Below are positions 1-8,600 of a DNA stretch of 36,216 nucleotides, piece by piece. The DNA is taken from assembly GCA_001804705.1 (NCBI GenBank), contig MHAY01000088.1, positions 23,279 to 59,494 of the forward strand. The letters run 5' to 3'. The stretch is from Ignavibacteria bacterium RIFOXYC2_FULL_35_21 (GTDB taxonomy: Bacteria; Bacteroidota; Ignavibacteria; Kapaibacteriales; UBA2268). The position numbers were made by a program, and so were the translations under genes. The notes under the pieces are model-generated. The model ran no database searches. It was not told the DNA's origin and saw only the letters and a program-made list of their open reading frames with translations. Each line of letters opens with the position of its first letter. The first letter of the stretch is position 1.

Positions 1-88
1 TCGAAAGTCAAAATCGAAAGTCAAAATCGAAAGTCGAAAGTCGAAAGTCGAAAGTCAAAATCGAAAGTCGAAAGTCGTCAGTTGAAAG
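1..88. repeat. Heptad repeat array (CGAAAGT family), left edge of window
   Basis: The first bases are a run of CGAAAGT units mixed with 6-bp CAAAAT units, ending in CGTCAGT and TGAAAG shortly before the PDZ-protein gene. It is the same repeat family as the long array at 2482-2866, in the same orientation. The array is cut by the window edge, so its true length is unknown. It probably lies in the upstream region of the gene starting at 119. Confidence 0.85.
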
Positions 89-118
89 AAATTAATTAAA
101 ATAAATCGTGATATTATT

Positions 119-2479
119 ATGAAAAAATTATTCCCTATTTTCTTATTGTTCGTTATATCATCAACGGCAGAATCATTACCAGTTGACTCATTGATTGAGC
201 AAACTCTTAATTTGTTTGATTTGGATATGTACAATGGACGGATTGAAACACCAAAGCTGAGATTAGGACATTATAGCAACGAAATCGCAATTGATTCGAA
301 TTCAGAAATTGCAGACAATTTCAAGATAAAATATGCTTACAGAATTTGGCATATTATACCGCACACCTCTGCAGACGAAGCAGGGCTATTCATTGACGAT
401 ACTTTAATATATCTTGAAGGAAAGCCTATTTATGATTCGTCATCAAGGGGCGACGACTTTTTAGAGTATTACACACTAACGAAAAAAGAGGGTGATGTTA
501 TAAATATTTCAGTTCTTCGAAATAATTCAGCAATTGAAATTCCTGTTAAGCTTATAGCCATAAAAACATCACCTCTTCCTTATACAAATCCCGGTATTGG
601 CGAAGTTATAAAAGATTCATGGCTGCAAAAACAAATCAATGATTTCAAATTAAATGAATGGGTAGATGCAATTAAAAAACAAATGGCTGAAGCTTCGATA
701 TCAGATTATAACAAAGTTCCTTTTTCAGATAATTTAAATCCGTGGAGGCTAAATGCAATTACTTATCTCCACCGCTATCCAACGAGGATTGGTGCATATT
801 CACGATTCATTGTCAATGACCTTTGGGATGCATATAATAATTCCGAAACAAATGAAGGTTTTCCATCGGTTGTCAGCAGAATTGCAAAACATCTCGACGT
901 AATTGTTAATCCGGGATTAGCTGAAAAGAAGCCTTCAAACATTAACGAACTCAATAATTATTTAGCAGTTGTACAGGCAGACCTTGACAAGGCTTATAAT
1001 CCTATAAAAGGGGAGATTGAGCAAATCACAAATGAACTGCTCAAACTCTTGCAGAGTGATAGCAACTATGAAACAGAGAACGAAAATGCTAAGAATGAAC
1101 CTGATAGAAAAAAGAACAGGAATGATTATGAGCAAAAATTAGCGGGAGTATTTAAGAAAGCTAATCAGGTAGATTTGAAATCAATGATTTCAGGATTAAT
1201 AAAATTATCTGCATTGATTGATAAAAGCTGGCTTCTTGAGCTTACTGAAAATCTTCCTTTGAAAGAGTATTCCAAAAATTATTATGTTATTCCCGGTGTA
1301 AAAGGTGAAATACTTTATTTCTGGGTAGATGGAAATAAGAAATATATTATTGGAGGTAAAGGAGCGAACATCTATACAGAAAATTTCAATTTAATCATTG
1401 ATGCCGGTGGAAATGATATTTATGAAACTGAGCCTGTTCCACATGGTTCATTCAGATATATTGCTGATATGGAAGGAAATGACACATATTCATCCAATAC
1501 CGGGCAAGGCAGTGGTATTGGTTGTATTGATATTCTTTTTGATGTTGAAGGTGATGATACATACAGGTGTAATTATTTTTCACAAGGCTCAGGATTGCTT
1601 GGAGCAGGAATTCTCGCCGATTTCAACGGTAACGATTTATATACATCTCATTGGTGTTCGCAGGGTGCTGCCTGTCTCGGAATCGGGCTTCTGTTCGATG
1701 CTTTCGGAAATGATAATTACATAGCAGATGTGTACTCGCAGGGATTTGGTTATATAAAAGGAATCGGAGTAATAATGGAATACAATGGAAACGATTCCTA
1801 CAAAGCAGGTTGGAAAATTCCGGATTCACGTGACCCGAAAAGAGCCCACCTGTCAATGTCTCAGGGTTTCGGTTTTGGAATGCGACCCTGGTCTCTTGGT
1901 TTAGGTACTGACGGGGGTATAGGGATTCTGACAGATTACAATGGACATGATGTCTATAATTCCGACTTTTTCTCGCAGGGTGGAAGTTATTGGTATGCTC
2001 TCGGGATTCTACATGACAGAAAAGGGTGTGACAGATACACTGCGGGACAATACTCCCAGGGGAGCGGCATTCATTTATCTTTTGGAGCATTGCTGGATGA
2101 CGAAGGAAATGATATGTACGATGCTTATGCCGGACTTGAACAAGGAAATGCACATGACTGGTCTGCCGGTTGTCTCGAAGACCTTGAAGGTGATGACACA
2201 TACAGAGGTTTTACCAGCAGCCAGGGTTCGGCTTTGACTGTTGCTTTTGCTTACCTTTTTGATAAACAGGGAAATGATATGTATATCATGAATAAAAATG
2301 ATACAACATTCAGCCAAGGCGGAGGAAGGCAACAGCCAACGAGAAAAGCAGGTTCGCTCGGCATTTTGCTCGACATTGGAAATGGCTCTGATACTTATAC
2401 AGACCCGCGAATTATAGAAGGAATTCCTTTATTGAAAGGACAAAAGGGAATTGTATTTGATGACGGAAAATTGAAATAA
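119..2479 (+). CDS. Secreted PDZ-domain protein with twelve GxDxY/SQG repeats
   Basis: This 786-residue protein starts with a signal peptide (MKKLFPIFLLFVISSTAES) without a lipobox. Residues about 65-150 look like a PDZ domain (a carboxylate-binding-type loop followed by SADEAG and a GDVI-like strand). Residues 160-420 are mostly helical and charged. From residue 431 to 760 there are twelve GxDxY motifs (G at 431, 453, 478, 504, 530, 557, 609, 636, 663, 691, 718 and 756). Most are followed by SQG and a Gly-rich GIL-x-D strand at spacings of about 22-52 residues. The regular Gly/Asp pattern suggests a beta-solenoid or a metal-binding repeat, resembling but not matching RTX nonapeptides. No protease domain is seen, so the PDZ may tether a partner. 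The start is the first ATG after the repeat array and has no clear Shine-Dalgarno. The function is unknown; periplasmic or surface location is inferred. Confidence 0.85.
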   Translation: MKKLFPIFLLFVISSTAESLPVDSLIEQTLNLFDLDMYNGRIETPKLRLGHYSNEIAIDSNSEIADNFKIKYAYRIWHIIPHTSADEAGLFIDDTLIYLEGKPIYDSSSRGDDFLEYYTLTKKEGDVINISVLRNNSAIEIPVKLIAIKTSPLPYTNPGIGEVIKDSWLQKQINDFKLNEWVDAIKKQMAEASISDYNKVPFSDNLNPWRLNAITYLHRYPTRIGAYSRFIVNDLWDAYNNSETNEGFPSVVSRIAKHLDVIVNPGLAEKKPSNINELNNYLAVVQADLDKAYNPIKGEIEQITNELLKLLQSDSNYETENENAKNEPDRKKNRNDYEQKLAGVFKKANQVDLKSMISGLIKLSALIDKSWLLELTENLPLKEYSKNYYVIPGVKGEILYFWVDGNKKYIIGGKGANIYTENFNLIIDAGGNDIYETEPVPHGSFRYIADMEGNDTYSSNTGQGSGIGCIDILFDVEGDDTYRCNYFSQGSGLLGAGILADFNGNDLYTSHWCSQGAACLGIGLLFDAFGNDNYIADVYSQGFGYIKGIGVIMEYNGNDSYKAGWKIPDSRDPKRAHLSMSQGFGFGMRPWSLGLGTDGGIGILTDYNGHDVYNSDFFSQGGSYWYALGILHDRKGCDRYTAGQYSQGSGIHLSFGALLDDEGNDMYDAYAGLEQGNAHDWSAGCLEDLEGDDTYRGFTSSQGSALTVAFAYLFDKQGNDMYIMNKNDTTFSQGGGRQQPTRKAGSLGILLDIGNGSDTYTDPRIIEGIPLLKGQKGIVFDDGKLK

Positions 2480-2481
2480 GT

Positions 2482-2866
2482 TGATAGTCGAAAGTTGTTA
2501 GTCGAAAGTCGAAAGTCATAAGTCAAAAGTCGGAAGTCGAAAGTTGTTAGTCGAAAGTCATAAGTCGGAAGTCGGAAGTCGGTAGTCGGTAGTTGAAAGT
2601 TGGAAGTTGGAAGTTGAATGTCGGTAGTCGAAAGTCAAAAGTCGGTAGTCGAAAGTTGTTAGTCGAAAGTCATAAGTCGGAAGTCGAAAGTCAAAAGTCG
2701 GTAGTCGAAAGTTGTTAGTCGAAAGTCATAAGTCGGAAGTCGGAAGTCGGAAGTAGAAAGTCGGTAGTCGAAAGTCATAAGTCAAAAGTTGGAAGTTGAA
2801 TGTCGGTAGTCGAAAGTCATAAGTCAAAAGTCGGTAGTTGAAAGTAGAAAGTCGGTAGTCGAAAGT
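2482..2866. repeat. 55-unit AGTCNNN heptad repeat array
   Basis: Starting two bases after the stop codon of the PDZ gene, 385 bp divide exactly into 55 consecutive 7-bp units with no insertion or deletion. Nearly all units end in AGT (two TGAATGT units end in TGT). The common variants are CGAAAGT, CGGAAGT, CGGTAGT, CATAAGT, CAAAAGT and TGTTAGT. Higher-order blocks such as TGTTAGT-CGAAAGT followed by CATAAGT recur, which suggests growth by block duplication. It lacks the 24-40 bp repeats and unique spacers of a CRISPR array. No ORF crosses it. Confidence 0.95.
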
Positions 2867-2959
2867 TAGAGGGTTTTTAAAGAATATGAATGGAAAAAAC
2901 CAAGGATCTATGAATGATGAGGAAATAGTTTACCATGGAAAATAAGGATTTGTTATTAT

Positions 2960-3313
2960 ATGATAATTAAAAGGTTTGAAGATATAATTGCATGGCAGAA
3001 GGCTCAGGATTTAGCTATTATCCTATATAAAGCTTTTGCTAATATAAGAGATTATAGTTTTAAAGTCCAAATATTAAGAGCAGTTGTTTCAATATCTAAC
3101 AATATAGCAGAAGGTTTTGAGAGAAATACTGATACTGATTTTTCGAGGTTTTTATTTATTGCAAAAGGTTCATGTAGCGAAGTAAAATCAATGCTGTACT
3201 TGTCTAAGAAATTAGATTATATTAATAATGAACAAGCTGAAGAATTTATCAATAAATGCACAGAATTAAGTAAAATAATCAGTGGACTAATAAAATCAAT
3301 TAAAAAACAATAA
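2960..3313 (+). CDS. Four-helix-bundle protein (23S rRNA IVP / Avd-like family)
   Basis: The 117-residue protein matches the small four-helix-bundle family first known from 23S rRNA intervening sequences and from the Avd accessory protein of diversity-generating retroelements. The hallmarks are an N-terminal FEDIIAWQKAQDLA helix, then SISNNIAEGFER at about residues 46-57 and FLFIAKGSCSEVKSML at about residues 68-83, with a helical, Lys-rich C-terminus. The length is typical of the family. It is not inside an rRNA gene, and no reverse transcriptase or template repeat is in the window. It sits alone between two inverted AGTCNNN arrays, 93 bp from the left one and 28 bp from the right one. Family members form pentameric basic barrels that bind nucleic acid in the DGR context; the role of free-standing copies is not established. 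Confidence 0.88.
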   Translation: MIIKRFEDIIAWQKAQDLAIILYKAFANIRDYSFKVQILRAVVSISNNIAEGFERNTDTDFSRFLFIAKGSCSEVKSMLYLSKKLDYINNEQAEEFINKCTELSKIISGLIKSIKKQ

Positions 3314-3341
3314 AAAAATATATAAATAATTTTTTTTTACA

Positions 3342-3446
3342 TTAGACTAAAGATTAATGACTTACGACTAATGACTAATGACTTACGACTAATGACTAAT
3401 GACTTACGACTAATGACTTACGACTAATGACTAATGACTTACGACT
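3342..3446. repeat. 15-unit heptad array, inverted relative to 2482-2866
   Basis: Fifteen 7-bp units in perfect register, mostly AATGACT and TACGACT, with TTAGACT and AAAGATT at the left end. Read on the minus strand the units are AGTCATT and AGTCGTA. They therefore share the AGTC(A/G) core with the large array on the other side of the four-helix-bundle gene but run in the opposite direction. The array ends about 20 bp before the macrodomain gene and probably carries or borders its promoter. Confidence 0.93.
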
Positions 3447-3466
3447 TATATACTTATAGATGAATT

Positions 3467-3994
3467 ATGATAAAAGATAGAATTGAAGTAGTACAAGGTG
3501 ATATCACTAAACTTAAGGTTGATGCTGTTGTTAATGCGGCTAATTCATCATTGATGGGTGGCGGCGGTGTTGACGGAGCTATACATAGAGCCGCAGGGCC
3601 AAAGCTTCTGGCGGAATGTAAAGAAATGGTAAAAAGAAACGGCAATTGCCCGACAGGTAATGCTGTAATTACAAGTGCAGGAAATATGCCTTCTAAATTT
3701 GTTATTCATACTGTTGGGCCGGTATATCGGGATGGCGAGCACAATGAACCGGAACTTCTATCTTATGCCTATATAAACAGTCTCAAACTTGCTTTAGAGA
3801 ATAAAGTTAAAACATTAGCATTCCCTAATATCAGCACAGGTATTTATGAATATCCAAAAGAAGAGGCCGCAGAAATAGCTGTTAATACTGTTATGGATTT
3901 CTTGAAAAATGACAATACAATCGAAAAGGTTATTTTTGTATGCTTTGATTATGAAAATTACGTCATCTACAACACAAAATGGAATAAGATTTAA
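3467..3994 (+). CDS. Macrodomain protein, MacroD/YmdB-type ADP-ribosyl hydrolase
   Basis: At 175 residues this is a stand-alone macrodomain. The ADP-ribose-binding signatures are all present: VVQGDIT near residue 10, [19 protein letters not shown] at about 26-44, [16 protein letters not shown] at about 70-85, and [15 protein letters not shown] at about 121-135. The arrangement fits the MacroD/YmdB class, whose members hydrolyse O-acetyl-ADP-ribose and remove mono-ADP-ribose from acidic residues. The protein has no signal peptide, so it is cytoplasmic. The ATG at 3467 is the only start that keeps the full N-terminal strand. It stands alone between a heptad array and an OstA-like gene, and the context does not reveal a substrate. 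Confidence 0.93.
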   Translation: MIKDRIEVVQGDITKLKVDAVVNAANSSLMGGGGVDGAIHRAAGPKLLAECKEMVKRNGNCPTGNAVITSAGNMPSKFVIHTVGPVYRDGEHNEPELLSYAYINSLKLALENKVKTLAFPNISTGIYEYPKEEAAEIAVNTVMDFLKNDNTIEKVIFVCFDYENYVIYNTKWNKI

Positions 3995-4037
3995 GGATTA
4001 GAGGATTTTAGGATTTAAAATTTCTTGGATATGAGAA

Positions 4038-5462
4038 ATGGGAAATAGGATTTTAAAAATAATAATTTGGATTTTTATTGTTATGCTTCCAACTATTCTT
4101 ATTTGCCAGGAGGCTGGAAAGCAAGAGGCGCCAATTGTACTGAGAAACGCTGATAGTATGTTTGGTTATCCAACTGCAAATGGTTCGGTAAGGGAATTTA
4201 ACGGGAATGTTGTTCTGACACAAGGGAATGTTACTGTAAGAAGTGACAAGGCAATTCATTATATGGACCTGAACATTGCAGATTTAACCGGTAATGTTAT
4301 AATTACACAAAGTGACATGGTTCTGAAAGCTCCGCATATAAATTATAATGGTAATACGAGAATTGCGGTCTCAGATGGAGGTGTTGAACTCAAAGACAAG
4401 GAAATTACTCTATTTGCTGATTTCGGGAAATATTCTACTGAAACACTAATTGCCGATTTTGAAAAAAATGTTACTATGTTGGATGGAAAATCAACTCTTA
4501 AAGCAAAATTTGGAAAATACTCAAGAAAGACTGAAATAGCAGATTTCGATGAAAATGTTATAGTGGAGGATGATTCTGCAACAATCACAGCGAAGAAAGT
4601 TACATTCGACAGAAACAACCGGAACAGCTTTGCTTATGGTAATGTTGTTGTAAAAGGAAAATTCTCAAATGTTATTCTTACCGGAGACACAGTAATAAAT
4701 CTTTCGAAAGACAGATACACTAAGGCTTATGGGAAACCAGTACTTTATCAGATTGATACCATAAAAACTGTAGAACTGTCATCAACTTTTAATGAGTCTC
4801 AGCCCTTTTTAACAGACAGCGGTGAGGTTGTGAAATATGAATTTGATACATTAAGCATTTCCTCCGATACAATGGAAGCCTATAGAAATTTGGATGCTGA
4901 AATATATATTTTTACAAATAATGTTGAAATGAACAAGGGTAATTCCGCAGCCATAGCACAATTTTCAATTTACATGAAACAAGACGAGGTAATTAATCTG
5001 ATGGGAAAACCAATTGTATGGTATGATTCCACTCAGCTTCATGCCGATTCGATTTCAATATCAATTCCAGAAAGGAAGTTGAGAGCCATACTTGCATACG
5101 GTGATGCGCTCGCCGCTACGAGGGATGACTCAATCAATATAAACAGGATAAACCAAATCACAGGTGAGGACATAAGAATTAACATCGAACAAGACACAAT
5201 AAGGAAAATCGAATCTTATGGAAATGCAAAAAGCCTGTATTTCTCAAGCGGTACCGATTCGGATGAAGGAGCCGCAAGAAACAGTTCGGATTCAATTATC
5301 ATTGATTTTGATTTAGGAAAAGTGTATTCAATTCTTTGGCTGGGAGGAATTCAGGGTGAATATTTTCCGCTGATTATGTTTGAAGCTGACCCACTTAAAA
5401 TATTTCTGCCAAATTTCAGGTGGTCAGATAAGAAACCTAAGAAAAGAGAAATGCCTAAATAA
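4038..5462 (+). CDS. OstA/LptA-like periplasmic protein
   Basis: This 474-residue exported protein has an N-terminal hydrophobic signal (about residues 5-22) followed by OstA-like beta-jellyroll repeats such as FNGNVVLTQGNVTVRSDKA and GNVIITQSDMVLKAP. Residues about 130-180 hold a clear internal duplication (FGKYSTETLIADFEKNV and FGKYSRKTEIADFDENV). The family shuttles lipopolysaccharide across the periplasm in the Lpt bridge. At 474 residues it is much longer than E. coli LptA (about 185) and carries several jellyroll segments, as in Bacteroidota OstA_2 proteins. It lacks the LptD barrel. No other Lpt genes are adjacent, so the role in LPS export is inferred from family alone. Confidence 0.78.
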   Translation: MGNRILKIIIWIFIVMLPTILICQEAGKQEAPIVLRNADSMFGYPTANGSVREFNGNVVLTQGNVTVRSDKAIHYMDLNIADLTGNVIITQSDMVLKAPHINYNGNTRIAVSDGGVELKDKEITLFADFGKYSTETLIADFEKNVTMLDGKSTLKAKFGKYSRKTEIADFDENVIVEDDSATITAKKVTFDRNNRNSFAYGNVVVKGKFSNVILTGDTVINLSKDRYTKAYGKPVLYQIDTIKTVELSSTFNESQPFLTDSGEVVKYEFDTLSISSDTMEAYRNLDAEIYIFTNNVEMNKGNSAAIAQFSIYMKQDEVINLMGKPIVWYDSTQLHADSISISIPERKLRAILAYGDALAATRDDSININRINQITGEDIRINIEQDTIRKIESYGNAKSLYFSSGTDSDEGAARNSSDSIIIDFDLGKVYSILWLGGIQGEYFPLIMFEADPLKIFLPNFRWSDKKPKKREMPK

Positions 5463-5487
5463 GTTTTGAGTGTTGAGTGTTAAGTTT
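5463..5487. repeat. Short GAGTGTT heptad run
   Basis: Right after the OstA-like stop codon the sequence reads TTGAGTG twice followed by TTAAGTT. On the minus strand this is the CACTCAA/AACTTAA heptad that ends the composite repeats at 21345-24905. It is a short, probably decayed member of that family. Confidence 0.55.
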
Positions 5488-5508
5488 TTATAGAATTTAT
5501 ATACCTTA

Positions 5509-5570
5509 GGGGCAGAATATTTTCTGCAGGGACAGAATATTTTCTGCAGGGGCAGAATATTTTCTGCCCC
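5509..5570. repeat. Three tandem 20-bp palindromic repeats
   Basis: Three copies of a 20-bp unit (GGGGCAGAATATTTTCTGCA, with one G-to-A change in copy 2) run head to tail at 5509, 5529 and 5549. The last copy ends in CTGCCCC, so GGGGCAGAA and TTCTGCCCC make a strong hairpin in copy 3. Every copy also has the smaller CAGAA/TTCTG arms. It lies between the OstA-like gene and the T9SS cargo gene and may attenuate transcription between them. Confidence 0.9.
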
Positions 5571-5679
5571 TACACCTGAATTAAGGTATAAAAATTATTA
5601 ATATATTTTTGAAATGAACAAATAAAGATTTAACTTTATACGTTTAAATATATTGAAATGGTTATTTTACAGGGAGTGG

Positions 5680-8600
5680 GTGAAATTTAAGCATAAATAT
5701 ATATTTGTTTTTCTGCTGTTATCCTTGATAATAGCGAAAGGAGAAGACCGTTCTTCCTACGAAGGGACCCACTTTCTGATAGGCTTCATGCAGAATGAAA
5801 TTGAGATAACTCAAAGCGGTTTAGTGCTGCAATTATTTATAACCTCATCATATTCGGCTGAAGTTAAGGTCCGGGTCCCGGGACAAACGGAAAAATTGTA
5901 CAGGATAAACCCAAAACAAGTTTTTCATTTAGACCTGCCAATTTATGTTGAAAACAGGCAATCTGAGGTGAACCAGCAAGTTTCAGTTGAAATAATTTCG
6001 GATGTACCTATTACTGTTTATGCCTTCAACAGTCAATATACAACAAGCGACGCTTATGCAGCAATTCCGGTTAATTATTGGGGAAATGAATATGTAATAA
6101 TATCAATGCCAAATGACCAGTATAAAACAGAGCTTGGCCCATATGATCTTGATTCATCAAACATAATTCCACGTTTGAGTGAATTCATGGTAATGGCAGC
6201 TTATGACAATACAACAATTGAATTTCAGCCAAAAGCAATAACAAGAGGAGGTAAGCAGACTTTTATTAAGTACGAACAAACTTTAAATAAAGGTGACTGT
6301 TATCTTGTTCAATCTTATCCGGCAACGAGAGGTAATGCCGATTTAACAGGAACAATTGTAAGGAGCAACAAACCCATCGGAGTTTTATCTGGCCACGTAA
6401 GAACAGCTATACCGCAGAACGACTGGCCTTCTAACGACAAGGACCATCTTTGCGAAATGCTTATGCCTACAAATTCGTGGGGTAAGGAATTTATTTCTGT
6501 TCCATTCGATACAAATCCCGATGGAGATTTATTCAAATTAACAGCAATTTTTGATAATACATTCATCACATATAGAAATCCATATGGAGAGCACACAATT
6601 GTTCTCGATGCTCCGGGAGTTTCAGCAAGTATATGGGATGCATTTGAGCCGACTGCCTGGCGGTCAAACAAACCCGTTCAGATTGGACAATTCATGCGGC
6701 ACAGGTTTGGTAATGACCCTGATAGAACATACGACCCTTGCCTGGTTATACTTCCTCCTGTCGAACAATTTGTCAACAGGATAATATTTCAAACGGTGGG
6801 AAATACACCGAATAATCCAACACAATTCAATGACCACTATATCTATATTGTATGTGAACAAAAAGCTATACCCACTCTAATACTCGATGGTATTAATGTT
6901 AAAGATTCAAACCCGATGATCCAGGTACAGAATGTACCGGGAACTCAATATAATTGGGAAAGAATCAATCTTAATGAAGGGGTGCATGAAATTTATTGCC
7001 TCGATGGAAAATTTTCGGGTATATTATATGGTACAGGTTTTGCCGATTCATACGGAATGACTCTCGGCTCATCTTTAAACAATCCATATAAAAATGATTC
7101 GATACCCCCAACAGTAACAATTAATGAAAATTGCGGCAGGTTAAGAGGCAGAGTTACTGAAACTATTGATTCTATCAATTCGGGGATAAGTTTTTTATAT
7201 GTTGATAAAGACCTCACTTTTAATTATGAATGGCAGATAGAACCCTATACCGATACCTCGTCAAGTGTTAATTTCACAGCACAACCGCTTGACCCAACTT
7301 CTGATGGCCAATTCGTTCTGCTGATATATGATAAAAACAATAACAAAAAGGAGTATAGGTTTTTCTATTATGGATTAGATATTGAAATACCGAATAATGT
7401 AGATTTTGGCATTGTTAATATAAATGATTCTTCCTGTGTAACAATTCCGATAATTAATAATTCATCAGACACTGTCAGGATTGATTCAATCAATATCATA
7501 AGTGATACGAGGTTAAGTGTAAAACCATACTTTTCGATGCCATATTTTTTAGTTTCCGGTGATACGGTATTTTGTGATGTTTGTTTTAAACCTGATTCAA
7601 ATCTTACATCCCTGTCTGCAAATATTCTGGTTGCTTTCGAATGTGAAAGATATAAATACATACCAATTTATGGAACAACAGATTCACCAAACTTACAAGC
7701 TAAAGGATATGATTTTGGGAAAGTGAGAATTGGCGATACTGCATGTGCCGATGTGTATATTGTTAATAATGGAAATCTGCCCGTCAGGCTCGATTCTCTT
7801 GTATCTATTCAGTTTTCTCAGGTATTCAGATTTGACACAACATCAATTTTTCCAATAATAACTGACGTCGGAGACTCACTAAAAATCAATGTTTGCTTCA
7901 CTCCCGATTCATTGATAGATTATCTTACCCAACAGAGAGGAGCAAACGGCCGGTCAATACCAAATTCATTAACAGTTACCGGAAGCGGTGCGGCACCTCA
8001 TATAAATTCAATAGTAGTTGACTGGGAAAGGAGACGAATACAAACAAAAAATGATACAACAATTTATTTTATAAATAGCGGCAATTATAAATGCAATCTT
8101 AAATTTAATAATTATATAGATTCAACCGATGGCTTCGATACAACAGCATTTTCGGCTATGGATTTTAATCTTTTGCCCGGAGATACAATTTCTATCAATA
8201 CAAGTTTTAATCCATTCGATACACTTTATTATCATTTGAACACTCGATTCAAAGTTGACTGGAAATATCATGAACCTGTTACCGTTGAACTGATGGGAAG
8301 AGGCACAGTCCCGCAAATTTCGACAATAGATGTTGCATTTGATACAACGAAAGTTTTTTCGAAACGAGATACAATTGCCGCCGTCATCAAATCCTTTGGT
8401 AATGAAAAACTCACAATTGACTCGGCAAAATATTTTTCCGGTGACAGCAGTTCATTCAAATTCGATTATAATTTATTCAGGAATCTCATAATCAATCCAT
8501 TAGCTGGTGACACCCTGTTTTCATTAGCTATTCAATTCAAGCCGCAAAGAATAGGCCATCATGAGATGACAGTAGAACTGACTCATGATGCCGCTCCGTC

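Noticed and set aside
1623-2201. 192-codon minus-strand ORF
   Set aside because: It is antisense to the repeat region of the PDZ protein. The His/Cys/Arg-rich translation mirrors the GxDxY codons and has no domain features.
2960-3313. Diversity-generating retroelement with Avd-like gene
   Set aside because: There is no reverse transcriptase, no template/variable repeat pair, and no C-type lectin target gene nearby. Only the accessory-like protein family is shared.
2482-3446. CRISPR arrays
   Set aside because: The units are 7 bp and contiguous, with no unique spacers and no cas genes in the window.
5653-5682. TTG start for the T9SS cargo protein
   Set aside because: It adds MKWLFYREW before the signal peptide and has no ribosome-binding site, whereas the GTG at 5680 has AGGGAG and gives a standard signal peptide.
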